From: Salminus brasiliensis
Taxonomy: Eukaryota; Chordata; Actinopteri; Characiformes; Bryconidae
Reading direction: 5' to 3'
Length of the DNA: 64,000 nucleotides
NCBI RefSeq assembly: GCF_030463535.1
Contig: NC_132891.1
Location: 11,439,449-11,503,448 of the forward strand
Under the pieces are notes generated by a model. That model did not search any database and was not told the origin of the DNA. It was given only the letters and a program-made list of their open reading frames with translations. Positions 36,001 to 48,849 of this stretch are shown piece by piece. Both the position numbers and the translations under genes were made by a program. Position 1 is the stretch's first letter. Each line of letters opens with the position of its first letter.

Positions 36001-36962
36001 TCTATTACGAGTTATTCATGGTGTTACTTTGGGGACATTTCTGACTTGCAACAGTGTTACCAATTAATGTCTGCTGTAGCCACTAAAACTAGTGTTGCTA
36101 TGTAAAAGGACTAATATCATGAAATATTGTCTTACTTTTTTAATTAAGAGAGTTTACAGTGTAAACTTAATTTACTCCCCTGTCCATACAGTCCACTAGT
36201 GGAACCTTGGATGCAAAAAGTACCCAAGTTTTTGTGAGGTCAGTAAATCCCAGTGCATTTACACATAACCACCTAATCCATCTACATCAGTTTTACTCAT
36301 TGCCCATTTATGTTTAAGGTATAAGGGGTGTTTCAGTCCAGATTTTAAGAAAGAGGCACAAAACAGGACAGTAAATCTGAATCTGAGGTCATTTAGATAT
36401 ACAGGTCTGGTATCACTTTAGTTGGATGGTCCATTATAAATGCCTCATAGATGCTCACCTGACATTGAACTAACATTCACCTAAATGTCTATTAAATGTA
36501 ACTGAACTCCAATTTGAATGTAAAGGGTTATCTATTGAATGTAACCCTGCACCTAAGCTTACCCTAGCCCTAACCATACCCTTAACCATAAGTCTAACCC
36601 TAAAAGATCTGTGAACATTGATCGGTGAGCATCTACAATGAATTATCCAAATAAAGTGTTACTAATAGTCTTACTGGTATATTAACATATATAAAGTACA
36701 ATAATAAAGAGAGGATGGGGAATGCTCATGTAAATACCTGTTTGTGGTACATAAACCCACAGAAATGTCATTCAAATCTAAAGAAAATGGTAGAATATTG
36801 GCATTTTAATGTAGAATTGCAGTTAAATCTGTGCAAATTGAGCATTTAATAATGTTTTTCAGCATGGCTCAAGCATTCAGATTTTAGAACCAGAACTATG
36901 TTTTGATTCTATAGAGCTGGATTCATTCATTCATTTATGTCTGTATTTCATTTATTAAATCT
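33061..36962. other. Gene-free stretch
   Basis: Intergenic DNA with a poly-T run at 34831-34850. A less AT-rich, repeat-poor portion at about 35100-35550 has no recognisable exon but could be a conserved non-coding element. A CCCTAACC-type patch lies at about 36560-36600. Confidence 0.45.
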
Positions 36963-37188
36963 GTTCTCTGGAATGAGACTTGTGGGATGATGTGGGGTGG
37001 TGGTCATCCAATATCCTGACTTCAATAACGCTCATTTCGTTAAATGCAATCAGATCCTCACAGCTATGCTCCAAAATGTATTAGAAAGCCTTCCCTGAAC
37101 AGTAAAGACAGTTACTCATCAACTGTTTTTAATACCCTTGATTACAGAAGGAACAATGAATGAGCAGGTGTCCCAATACTTGTACCCA
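36963..37188 (-). mobile_element. Family A inverted-repeat element, inverted fragment
   Basis: Contains TCATCCAATATCCTGACTTC, TTAGAAAGCCTTCCCTGAAC and the terminal GAGCAGGTGTCCCAATACTT in reverse orientation. The far half is missing. Confidence 0.65.
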
Positions 37189-38759
37189 TTAACTGTCTGA
37201 CCACACACAATTTTAACACTTAAACCAAACCATATCATGTCATTTTCCTTACCAGACTATATAAAAATAACAGATTCAGTCTGCAGCACTTTATAGACGT
37301 TCAAATCGGGTTCCCTCCAAACACCACTCTCTTAGTACCGCACTTGTAAAACTAGCAGAAGCCTGCAGGCCACTTTATTAGCACCAGGCAGACAGTAGGG
37401 GTCTCTGTACGGCTACTATATGACTCCCTCCTGCAGTGCACCACTGCAGACTGCTTCATTCCTATTCCTCCCTGAACAAGCCATTAATCTTATTGATCCA
37501 ACCTCATCAACTTAAGCAGGAGCACTTCAACGCTTTATTTGGGCAGGTCACAGGAGGAACACTCCTGTGCTGAAGTTTGGAAAGAGGAGGGTGTCCCCAC
37601 CAAGGGGACTGTGCACAGTCCTTTATTAATGCTGTTTTTTTGTGGGGGTGTTCTTCTGCAGTGCAATAAAGTACAGGAATGAGGGTCTGGGTGATGATCA
37701 CTGAGAGGGAGAAGCAGTGGTGCGCGTTTACAGTGCTGAGCGAATCATGCTGAGAGAACAGAACAGCACTAAGCTGCAGCATTGCGCACTGGGTCAAGGT
37801 CAGTGGCTCAGTGTCAGAAGAACAGCATTAGGGCATGTAAACTGAAGGGTTGCCTGAGGGAAATGGAATAAGGTTACAGACAGGAAATGGAATAGGGTTA
37901 CACACAGGAAAGGGATCTGTAACAATGCCATTTGGGCACTAAGCACCAGTAATCAAGAGCGTTCAGCTAAAGACAGTATTAATTAAGATTATTGCTTATA
38001 TTCAGAGTGCATATCTTTGAAAGGCTATGCATGATGTGATTGGTCAGTTAAGCTCATTTGTATTGTTTATTGTTTTTTTTTTGTCATTTAAATGTGCAAT
38101 TAAATGCATCAGTATTTAATATTTTCAGTGATTTATAAATACTACATATGTGACTTTGGTTGGGGTGAGAAATGCATATATGCGATTTTATAAGCCGATT
38201 TACAACCCGGTTATTTTCCCTCAGATTTGAACCATCCTGATTTTCCATTTGTGATGGTGCAAAAAAATTACCACAGTGGCTGAAAGGATTCACATGGCAT
38301 CGCATAGTGCAGCATGCCGAAGCATCGTTTTGTTATTAGCACTGTAACAAGACCACATTCATGTTCTTTTCTTTAACGTAGCAGTCTTACCAGATAGTGT
38401 TGCTGTTCTCAGAGCAGTGTATTGTTATCTAGCTGAAGAGATTGTAGCCGGTCAGCTGGGTTATTTTTTAGGCTAGCACTAGCCTAGCACCGCTTGCTTC
38501 CCTGGGTCTTGTGTCCTCATTTGGAGCTTTTGAGTTCACCTTCTTCTTGTTCTTTTGTGTGGCTTGCTGTGTTCTCCAGTCTGTTTTTGAGAGAGACTGT
38601 CAGTAGTCAGCAGTCTAGCATTAGCTTTTAGCCTAGCAGGGGTCCCCACCCACTTGCTGTGGTTACAAAACCTGCTTCATGTAGCAACTCATTTTTCTTA
38701 GTAAAAGGCTTAAAATTTAGCTGGTGTAAATATAACATACATAATAAGAATACATAATG

Positions 38760-39088
38760 CTTATTCTACTAGATTTTGGAGCATTGTTGTGGAGATTAGA
38801 CTTAACTCAGCTACAAGAACTGCTAATAAAGGACTATCTTAAGAACATTAGTGAGGTCAGGATATTGGATGATCACCCCAATTCATCCCACAAGTATTGG
38901 ATAGAGCACCATCATTCCAGAGAACACAGTTCCACTGCTTCCAATGCTGGATGGGCTTTATACCACTCTGGCCCACACCTGGCTTTAGGCATGGTGCCAA
39001 TAGGTTCATGTTTATCTACTCCAGAGAGTCCTGTTAAAGCAGCTGAATGCATTCATTAAAAAGCCTCCAGAAACATTTGGACATTTAA
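38760..39088 (+). mobile_element. Family A inverted-repeat element, 5'-truncated
   Basis: It starts within CTACTAGATTTTGGAGCATTG, carries GGTCAGGATATTGGATGATC and TTCCAGAGAACACAGTTCC, and ends AGAAACATTTGGACATTTAA. The left terminal repeat is missing. Confidence 0.65.
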
Positions 39089-41270
39089 CCTAGTTAATAT
39101 TTATTTTTGCACTGTTTATTAATGTTCTGTTAGGTTTATTTTATTGTTTGTCCTCCTTAAAAGAATTCTTTACTCTATTAATAAAGTAAAGTAATTTGTA
39201 GTTTACTGGATTACTTATATACATTTATTGTCAAGTTTACCCCTCCCCCCTTTATCCTTCCATCTATACCCTGAATATTATAGCATTGTAGAAAAGGCAG
39301 AATTTCATATCCAGTGTTTTTTGATGCAGCAAAATAACTTTTCACCTGATCTTAACTTCAAAAACATCAAAAATCATTGGAGGTGTTTAGCGCAATCACA
39401 TGCCACATGCTAAGAAAATAATTTCCACCCATTTAATCAGCTGTTGTTTCAGAGAAGTCATAAGACTTGCTTGTCAACAGCTGCTGCCTGAGGGCATGCG
39501 ACAGTGTAAATAATCTTGTCTGCTTTGGCACGTCTTCATATCTGCCCTCGCACGTTCCGTCAACATGTTCCCAACACACACTTCCCCTTCCCTCTGCAGC
39601 GTCATGCCTTTCAGCTGAACTCGTGCTTTGAGAGTGGTTCCTGCTAGAGCTAAAAGCTCATATGCAAAGCTGCTATGGCAAAGTCTTCTTCAGTTCTGTC
39701 TGTGGAAAGGCCTGCATCGACGGAACATCGCTCACTGCGTGATTAAATATTTACAGTGTGTCCGTTTTAGCTAAAGCCCAGCCAAAACAGTCTTTTAAAT
39801 TTAACGACAGAGGCACTGACTTGGATTGGCTGGATGAAATACATGGGGACACAGATTTGCTTAGGGAAAATGTGTTCAGAAATGTTCATGTGAAGCAGAC
39901 TACTACTTAATGTAGCTCAGACAGTCAGAGTTACCAAAGGGCATCATGGATATTCAAATGAGACTGACCATCATATCAGCATAATGACAGAGGACTGGAG
40001 AATGGCTTTGAAACTCTAGTTTCAAAGCCATGGTTCCTCAAAACGAACAAAAAGAACAAGTAATCTATTGCTCAGTGTGACTTTATTGAAACCAAATACC
40101 GTGACATGTTCATAAAATGCCTCTTTGTATACAACACACAAGCACACTGTATAAAAATGCAAAAATTCCCCCTTTCTGACTCTTTCAGTGGGAAAGCTGC
40201 GAGTTTGACCTAAATCCCACTTGGATACGAGACTAAAATGGGTAAATGACCTGGAGCTGTACAGCTAAAAAAAGATAATGCACATTTTACCAGACTATAA
40301 TGTGTTACAGTACACTCTGCAGTGTGAGAGAACAGTATAAAACAGTAGGGAAATTAAAAGCAGGGTTGCTGGCAGGCAAACATCTTTTCTCATTTTTTTA
40401 TGTTTTTTACTTTATAACAATGTGAATATGGCAGTTGTTCTTTACATTGTATCAAATTTTCATGATGAATGGACCAAAGGTAATGCTCTAAAATCTGCTT
40501 CCATTCACTTCCATTGAAAGTTAAAAAAGGGGTCTTCCTTCTCATGTAAAGTTATCATGCATAAGGGTTTTTTGCGGGACAGCAACCATAATCTGTGTAC
40601 AGTCAAAAGAAGACATGCTGCATTGTCCAACCCTGTTTAAAAAACAGAAATAGAATACACCACTGTAAGCAGCCTTGCATACAGTAAAATGTGCAGAGTC
40701 GGGGAAAAAGGATGAAAATGATGAGGTGTGTGAACAGCACCTTTACAGTACATTTGCCATTTTGGTCACTAAATTATGAATGACCTCTGAATCCTTGTGT
40801 CCCTGAGCCAGAGATTTGATTTCCACAGAAAATGAACAGAAAAAAAAAAAAAAAACAACAAAAAAAACATCTGTGCCGACAGCAGCATAGCAGCGTACGG
40901 AACACAGTGGAGTGGCTGGCTCTTAAAGTGCGGAGCTACAGCGCTAATATAAAGTGCACCGGGCTCTGGGGCCCGAATCATGTGACTGCAGTCTTCTTTA
41001 ATCCCCGAAGGCACTTGGTGAAACCAGGAGAAGGTGGAGTTTAAGATTTTACCACCTCTTACACACACATACACACACTCACCCCACATTCATTTTCACT
41101 CTTTCCTCCCTGCAGAAAGCACTGATGTCATCACTTCACAGATCAGCAACCCCGCTGCGAAAGGCCACTGTCTTAAAGGAGTGCTCCGCTCGGTTAAGTG
41201 TAATGTTCTGGCCGAGGCTCTGAAGGTCAATGAGGCACTAGAGTTTTTTTTTTCCTTTTTGTTTTTAAGT
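39089..41270. other. gpr157 3' flank and untranslated region
   Basis: Includes the probable gpr157 3' UTR (from 41270 downward). A repeat at about 40440-40490 (TTTTCATGATGAATGGACCA) recurs at about 62657. Repeat-poor unique DNA at 39430-39740 may be conserved non-coding. No exon was identified. Confidence 0.5.
40997..41002 (-). terminator. Candidate poly(A) signal for gpr157
   Basis: ATTAAA on the minus strand, about 270 bases past the gpr157 stop. A canonical AATAAA (40082-40087) lies about 1.2 kb past it and is an equally good candidate for a longer 3' end. Confidence 0.3.
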
Positions 41271-44200
41271 TTAACCCTCCTCTTCGACCTCTTCTTCCTC
41301 CCAGGTGCGGGGGCTGCTGGGCTCGTCCGTGTGTGTTTGAGCTGTGCGCTGGGACAGTGTGTCCGAGCCGCTCTGGGTTCCGGGTCCTCGGCAGCAGAGC
41401 ACGCCGAGGAGTCTTGCGCGCACCGGCCGAGTGCACAGCACAAACATGATGCAGTTCGCTGCTCCCTGAAAAGTGTTCCCGATTCCCTGCATAAAAACAA
41501 AATGCAAAGCGAGAAGCAGTGATGACATGAAACCACTTTTATCCTCCCCTTTCTATTACGGAAAATATACCAAGATGCCAATATTAATAACAGTCCAGTT
41601 TCCCAAAAACATATTGGTGTTAAGATCACATTAAAGCAGCATTATGTAACAATATTTCTTAAAACAACTTTAAAATCACTGTGATATTCCACTGACCTGT
41701 AATTGGGAGAGTAGCATCTCTACTGTTGCTACTCTAGGCTTGGCACGCTGCCAAATGCACTTTGTAACTTTGATGAAGCAGGCAGGATAACACTCATGTG
41801 AACTGCATAAAGCTGTTTAACCAGAGTCGTATTTGTAATATTACACTAACTCATCAGTCCAAATTCTTCTTTTACTTTCAGTGACTGTATCTTTCGGCAT
41901 GTAAAACGCAAGTGAAAAGCGTGTCCTATAGTGGTGGCTCAAAGCACAAATTCCACTTCCACAAATTCCCTGTATGGGAAGCCCAGGATCAAGGAATGCC
42001 AATTCCAACATAATGCTGCTTTAACTGGCAGAGAGAGTGTGTTTAATTTGATGCTCGATTGACCATTTACTGGTCATCTTTATGCTGAAATGAAACCCAG
42101 TACAGATTACTTTGTTCTTCCTTAAAAACTGAATGCTAAGCTTTAAATGAAGATAAACATGTTCAAAATGCTCTCTCTTAAAATCCCACAAGAATGTCAA
42201 CACAAAGAAAGAAAGGAAACAGATTTCCGTGTTTTTGTAAGTATGTATATAGTGGCATCAGCTTTGACAGATGTGCATGAAAATATTGAATATCAGTACT
42301 GTTCCAGATTTTCAAGCATCTGATAGATCTGATAGAAACCCATTCATGTCCAAAAACTAAATTTAGTTTGATGAAATAACATTTATCTCCCAGAGCTCTT
42401 GTTCTTGTCTAAAGCAATATTTTTATGCAAAGGTAAGTTTAATACTTTATTTTAACCACTTTGCTGATTTGATAAGTTATATAAGTTTATAATTATGTTC
42501 AATTAGCTAATATTTTTTAAAATAATATTAATAATCTTCAGATCTCTGTTCAGGCAAATTTAAAGAACATGTGAACCAAAGACATGGACAGAAAAACTAC
42601 AGCCCTTTTCTACCCCAATACTGCATTTTCTGTTGGTATTGGACAGACACTGGCCCTGGGTACTGAACTGGTGTACAGAACTCAACCACTGTCCTGCACG
42701 GTTGAAAACTGTCCCTACCATATGTGCATCAACATTAGCAGATATGTACATGACAAAATATCAGATATCTGCATTGTTCCAGTATCCAGAATTCCAGTAT
42801 CGATGCATCTCTTAATTTTTGAAATTAGGGAGGCAAAAACAAACCTGATATTCGATTATCTATTTATTATTAAGTCCAGAAGAGCAGGATGTTAGGACTG
42901 TCCCTACCCATCTACATATGGCTCGATAATTATCTGATGATTTGCTTAGGCATATTGTCACAGGGATGAGTTTAAACTTGGCAGTGGCTCTTCAGGACTG
43001 CAGTCAAGAAGTGCTGGCTGAGAGTACTGCCTCGGAAAACGATGACACCATATTAAAACATCTGACTTTGATAGAGGACAAATTGCAACACATTTGGCTA
43101 AAAAAACTGTGTGCTAAGCTAAGAGTAAGCTAACATAGGTTGAAAACAGTACACTGACGTGCTTGAAGTTTGGAGTCTCACACTCACATGTAACATAACC
43201 AATACCGGGTTCTGTCTGGCAGGTGAGCCGGTGAGCATGAGCAGGAAGCGGACTGTGCTCCACATGCGCAAGGCGATGAAGATGATGGGAATGAGGGTGA
43301 GCTTTCTGTCCGCCATGGAGGACAGCGATTGGGATGTAGGGCTAGTGGCCAGGATGGGCCGGTACTCTGAAAGGGCAGCATGCTTGAAAAGGGCAGAATG
43401 GGAAAAATGAGTAAGAAGAAATGAAAATGAGCATCATTATTTACAGCTGCAGAACCTTATTCTTGAAGTTTGTATCCTGTAGCCAGTGCTTGTGCTTAAC
43501 CAGTTAGTTGAGAAGGTCATATGGTCATATTTTGCACTGTTTTATGAAGCACTACACTCATTTTGGGGTGTATGAGTCTGGGGTCACATGCATTTGCTAC
43601 CATAACACTACCACCTTCTGTAAAGTTACTCCAAGTAATTTAATAGAAGAAGGAGAAAATGTCCTTATATTTAATATAAATTACATTAGGCGTTCTCAGA
43701 AAGGAAACAAGACGAGATAACCCACCAGATCTCTCAAATGTTAGAATACAGAGCCAGGATTGAAACTAGCTTGTGGAAATAATACATTTCACGCACTTGA
43801 CCAAGCTTTAAATGCTTTGCTGCAATGCATACGCAACTACATTAATTTAACAGAGGCAATTCTACATTTAGAAAACCCTACTGGTCACACATGGCTTGAT
43901 TTCCATCCTGAAAACACAAGCAGACACAAACGGAGGAGGCTTACTGCTTTGTGGATGTGGCTTTTGATGAGAATATACAGGATGGGCAGCATGACATAAG
44001 CAAGGAACTCCCATATCTTTCCTGTCAGCAACATCCACAGCACGTGATCATCTTGCTGAATGCTCACCCAGCACCAGCCTACAGAAACCTCAGACGCATC
44101 GTAGCCAATCTTCTGCAGGGCCAGAGCTGCTACTGTGATGGCCAGAGGAACACCCCAACTGAAAGACAAAACACACATAACAGAATTAAGAGACATTACA

Positions 44201-45769
44201 TTATGTTGGGGAATCCATGTGTGTTTAAGTGTTTTTAACATAGCAAGTGAAGGGGAGTAAAGAGAAACACTTCAAAGGCATAACAACAGGACACATGGGT
44301 CAAAATATGGAACAGTACATGGAGACAACCAGGAATGTACAATAATATCGGAATCATATCGAAATCGTTGGGTGGTAAAACTATAATACCACAATATTGA
44401 CGGTATTTTAAAATTACTGTGTCTGAGCGGTCAGATTTCTGTTCAGCATCTCTAGCTCACGGCCAAATAAACATACCCCCCCCCCCCCATGTGCTTTTAA
44501 AAGAGCCACAGGGTGGTGGCGCTGTGGGAGCCCACTGATTGGTGAGATCACTCGCCATTCTCTTTAAGAGCCAGGTGCGGTCTGAGGCGGATTGCTATTT
44601 CAATGGTGCAAAGCGAGGGTGTATGCGCGTCGGGCACGCGCCTGTGTTGACAATTCACTGCCAAGATAGCAACGAACGTCTGACTGTTGACGTCTGCCTA
44701 GGTTGTTTTCAGTCAGTGGTGGAACTGTGTTTTCCGTTGCCAAGATAGCAATACACCAGAAATTGACCTGAACACACCTCATTTCAAGACCACCACGCCC
44801 ATCAGCGTAGATATATTCACAAGCAAGCTGCTATTTAAACGGCACAGGCGGAAGGCGTGAAAATGGACTGTTGGCAGGGTGTAAGACAGGGCCCATTAGG
44901 GTGCAGTAAGACTGACAGGTGAACACTTACTGAATGCCAAATATAAAATTGTGCTTGTCCATTTAATTTTTCACTTTGAGAGCAAAGTGAACTTTGTGTT
45001 CGGTGATTTTTCAGTTTTAAAATAAGGCGGGTTGAGGTGGTACAGAAGCCACGTAATGGTACAACCATTTGCGATACTAAGCTTGTGCAACTTGTGCATA
45101 CAGGCCCTGGGTTATCAGGGTTAATCGGTTAAAGTCTTTTAACAGTAATTATCTGTCAATACCAATATGATCCTGGTATTATTTTTGGATAATGTTTTTT
45201 TTTTTACTTTTAAAATGAAGTAGTCTGGTGTGACCAAATACAGTCCCTTAGGTCACTGCTGAGGTCAGCTTTTACACATTACACCACAGAAACTGAATGA
45301 AAATATCTTATTTTCAAAAAACAAGTAAATAAACTACTGATAAAGTTGGCTTCTTCATTTCAATCCACAGAAGGACATTTTACCTGATGAGGTGAAAGTA
45401 TAACACCAGGCTGTCAGCCAGCCTCTGACTGGACTTGACGATGAAAATGTACAAGTAAATGGCAATGGCCACAGTCCAGAAGAAGGAACTGGTGTTAGCA
45501 AAAGTGGATATCGCTCCTTGCGCAATGCAGTCCTTAGTGTTGGAGGTGAAAACCCTCAGAACTCCATAAAAGTAGGAAAGAGCAGACAGCAGGTCGGCCA
45601 CAGAGAGGAACACCAGGAGTTTCCTGGGGGTTGTTCTGAGGTCCCCCCATGTGGCGTAGGTGCATATAATCAGGAGAGACCCTAAAAACGACAACACACA
45701 GGACAACAGAATCACGACCTGCTCGTAAACATAGACCTCTGTCACTACAGTCTGGTTCCCAACCGCCAT
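41271..45769 (-). CDS. gpr157: Orphan G-protein-coupled receptor 157 (4 coding exons)
   Basis: Seven-helix receptor. Mammalian GPR157 is reported to signal through Gq from the cilium of radial glia and to promote neuronal differentiation. Minus-strand exons: 45769-45384, 44158-43945, 43382-43188, 41486-41271, giving 1011 nt and 336 aa, against about 335 in human. Introns are GT-AG and phases fit. Helix 1 is about 16-38, helix 2 about 50-72 (with SVADLLSA), and helix 3 about 85-112 (after STFANTSSFFW). C81 and C158 are placed for the usual extracellular disulfide, and N5 is in a glycosylation sequon. Exon 2 has the family-typical GYDASEVSVGWCW. Exon 3 starts at the AAG/CATGCT acceptor, not at the stronger CAG 16 bases downstream, because only that choice keeps frame and restores the family sequence HxALSEYRPIL. 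The tail is short and ends in an acidic run. ATG 45769 is the first in-frame ATG. Confidence 0.97.
41487..43187. other. gpr157 intron 3
   Basis: A 1.7 kb intron. At 42270-42300 and 42765-42800 it has degenerate GATATCAG/CAGTATC words of a dispersed repeat. No other element was recognised. Confidence 0.5.
44340..44860. mobile_element. Unclassified GC-rich repeat in gpr157 intron 1
   Basis: A compositionally distinct block: a 10-base poly-C, then GGGTGGTGGCGCTGTGGGAG, then two copies of CCAAGATAGCAA (about 44661 and 44740), then GGCGGAAGGCGTG. Its higher CG content than the AT-rich intron, and its internal duplication, suggest a DNA-transposon remnant. The superfamily cannot be assigned. Confidence 0.4.
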
Positions 45770-46130
45770 AGTTTCCCCATACAAGCCGAGAAACGGCGGG
45801 CGGGCGAGCAAACGCGCAGCAGCAGCAGCAGCAGCAGCAGCAGGCCTGCTCCTGACCAGACCAGCTCAGGTTAAACCTCCCAGCAGCTCCCTCCTAAAAA
45901 CGAAGACCAGTCCTGCGAGTGGACCGTCAAACATGTCCATTTCGCATCGCGGTTTCCTCCTGCCTGCAAACCAGTCGGGCTTTAAGGTCCAGCAGAGCGG
46001 TGAAGACGGCGGCCATCGGGATCTCCGAGCTCCCCGAGCGGGTAAACAGGTAAACAGTGTGAGGAGGGGCACAGAGGAGCTCTCCTTACCCTTCAACAAA
46101 CTTTCACCACTTTTTTAAAAAACATGGAGG
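45770..46130 (-). promoter_or_regulatory. CpG-rich upstream region of gpr157
   Basis: The stretch upstream of the gpr157 start codon is clearly richer in CG dinucleotides and GC than its surroundings, as expected of a CpG-island promoter. It includes a CAG/CTG trinucleotide run. No TATA box was identified. The start of transcription cannot be placed from sequence alone. Confidence 0.5.
45817..45843. repeat. (CAG)9 trinucleotide run
   Basis: Nine uninterrupted CAG units on the plus strand, read as CTG in the direction of gpr157. They start about 48 bases upstream of its ATG and so are probably in the 5' leader or promoter. Confidence 0.93.
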
Positions 46131-46269
46131 TGTGATCTCCTCTAATGGCACTTAAACTCCTCCCAGTTTCTCCTCAAGAGAGCCTTCCTTCGCCCCTCTG
46201 TGGAAACTGAAGGGAATCTGAAGCTTCACTGACTTCACTCTGTGATTTTACCACGCACAGAAGATCAAA

Positions 46270-46302
<33 letters not shown>
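46270..46302. repeat. (AC)n microsatellite
   Basis: A run of CA/AC dinucleotides of about 33 bases upstream of gpr157. Confidence 0.93.
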
Positions 46303-46304
<2 letters not shown>

Positions 46305-46555
46305 TTTACTGTTGTGACAGTTTCCCATTTCACTCCTAATGTGCTTCAGTATGATTATTAATATCTGGGGAAAATGAAAGAAGCGAAGCGACTGACCGCA
46401 AGTAAAAGTTGTTGTGGAGCCATTAGGATCGTTTCGTGCTTCTGCAATTACACTGAGCGACCATTAGATGGCGCAATGCGAGCTGAACAGGACAAAAATC
46501 AACACCGTTGGAATCAATGAGCTGCAGAATTACATTTGTTTCCTGAGGAAATCTA

Positions 46556-46990
46556 TAAAGTATATAATAATTATAAAAATAATAACATATAGTAGATATT
46601 ATACAATGTATATAATGATAATAACAACAATAATTACATATAGTAGATGTATATACAATGTATATAACAATAATACAAATATATGTAGTACATATTATAC
46701 AGTATATAATAACAGTATTATAATAACAATAATAAAATCATTATCATCATAATTATTTTCATAAAACAGGGAACACGTCTGTATTATTAGTATTCACATT
46801 AACGCAATGACTTGAGGCTTAGCGTTATTTCTACTGAAAGTTGATTTTCTGTGTAAATATATATATAATGTATATAACAATAATGTATATATATATAAAT
46901 ACAATGCATATATCAATATTAATAATAACAACAGTAATTATAATAATAACAATAATAAAAACAAATTATCATCATAATTGTTTGACATAG
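46556..46990. repeat. AT-rich simple-sequence region (TA/TAA/ATA)
   Basis: Long stretches of TATAATAA, AATAACAATAATA and similar words, made only of A and T with scattered C and G. It is low-complexity; the frames across it are artefacts. Confidence 0.85.
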
Positions 46991-47780
46991 TCAACACACC
47001 TGAAAGCAAAATTGCTCTTAAATTTGAAGTCAAAATGTTTACTATTTTCAGGACAACCAATTTGCATATTTACAGTACTTTCCAGAACTCTTCTGGGAAA
47101 TAATATGTTTAGCTCTTTATCTGGACAGTAAGTGTTTGTTTGTTTATGGTTAACATTTACCTACAGTCAAATGATCAATACATGTGAATACAGTGTGCTT
47201 AGCTTAACCATTGCCAAATCTGTCTGTGAGGAAGTCCAGTATTTACAGTCAGCACCCAACATCTAGTTTATCTACTCAATCTTTCATTAAGCTGCCGGTG
47301 GCATTGACACGGCATGGTACACCTGTGCTAACTGTATTATTTCAACCCACATAGCAGTTAATTTACTGACCAACAGCACACTCCTACTTTGTGTTTGTAT
47401 TCATTTGCATTAATTCTATGTGTTGGCCTGGAAAAGCATCTCAAGGGCTAAAGCTCAGTATTTGTGATGTCCAGCAGTTCCAGACTTCAAGCAGTCATTG
47501 ACTGTAATGAGTAATAAATTATCTGTATATGTACAATTATAATTGTTATTTCTGAACCTGTGAAAATGGAGGGGCTGTGTAAAAATGGCTGGAATTCCTA
47601 AACGTTTAATGTAATGTTTTTGTTAAACCCCTTGAATTAAGAAGGTCTGCACTTCCATCACATTGTGACTGCTTCATTTCAAATGCATTGAGGTGATTCA
47701 CAGAGATAAAAAAAAAAATATATAAAAATGACAAAATTAAAAAAATTGAGTTACTGTATAAATTCTTATGGACCTGGCTG

Positions 47781-47846
<66 letters not shown>

Positions 47847-48600
47847 TAAACCATTTTTGTGACTTTTTGTACAATACTGCATAAACATTACAAAAAAACT
47901 CTGCTAACTCCTGTGTTGTTGGAAATTATTTAAAAAAGAGAGAAATATTAGATGTGCCAGAATGATGAATGGAGGACTGACAAACCTGTGTAGTGTAGAG
48001 AACACTAAAGTAATAATAAAGTAATATCTATATCTCATGTTGTAAGACTAAGCTTGTGGAGTCCAACTGATCTGATTTAAATCTGTAATCTGTTTTATTT
48101 TACAATAACTGTAGTTATGATTATTAAATAAGATGACTGAAGTGTTAATATGGCAAGTAATTCCAGCGAAAAGAGTTCGAGTGGTACGGAAGCGCATGGC
48201 CTGGAGTCTGGTTTGTAATCAGTATTTTATAACCCCTGGAGCCCCATATCACAACATGAGCATGTAAGAACGACTTCAATAATAAATAATAGAAACCAGC
48301 ATTAGTGAAGGTCTTGAGTAGGCTGCCGCATCCTCGGCATCGGAAATAAATAGATTAAATAACATTATCTTTATTGTTTTAGACAATCAGTCAGAATCTA
48401 TTTTTTCTTGGCCTGTGGGAAGAAGAGCAGGAGTTCGCTGGTTTCCAATTGCCAGAGCATTGATTTTGCAGTTTTGCTGATGCATTGGAGGGGAAAACTC
48501 AGCCTCCTCGTGTTATTACCTTCAGTGCAGTGCAGTGCAGAGCTCACACACAACTGCAGTGTTCCATCTTGCTGTGCTCTGCAGCAAATGCATCATCACT
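46991..48600. other. Gene-free stretch upstream of gpr157
   Basis: Apart from the (TA)n tract, AT-rich DNA without exon, RNA gene or named repeat. Confidence 0.55.
47784..47842. repeat. (TA)n microsatellite
   Basis: Uninterrupted TA dinucleotides over about 59 bases. Confidence 0.95.
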
Positions 48601-48601
48601 T

Positions 48602-48604
<3 letters not shown>

Positions 48605-48663
<59 letters not shown>

Positions 48664-48677
48664 GAAAGAGAAAGAGA
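48605..48677. repeat. (GA)n microsatellite
   Basis: GA dinucleotides with AAGAGA interruptions toward the right end, about 73 bases. Confidence 0.93.
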
Positions 48678-48812
48678 GGTGGAGAGAAATCAATGCTTTT
48701 CCTTGTTCCACTCCACAGTAGTCCACATATTTCTGCCCAATGTTTGTTAGGTCTGCTCTGCAACGCTGTAAATTTAACCTTGTAGCAGCTGTGCTCCATC
48801 TCATCATTCTCA

Positions 48813-48814
<2 letters not shown>

Positions 48815-48847
<33 letters not shown>
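48815..48847. repeat. (CT)n microsatellite
   Basis: CT dinucleotides of about 33 bases, 140 bases downstream of the (GA)n tract and complementary to it. Confidence 0.93.

Positions 48848-48849
<2 letters not shown>

Noticed and set aside
41096-41629. A 177-aa open frame on the minus strand over gpr157 exon 4
   Set aside because: It is a different frame from the gpr157 coding frame and runs through the splice acceptor and stop region. The gpr157 frame matches the family, so this is a shadow.
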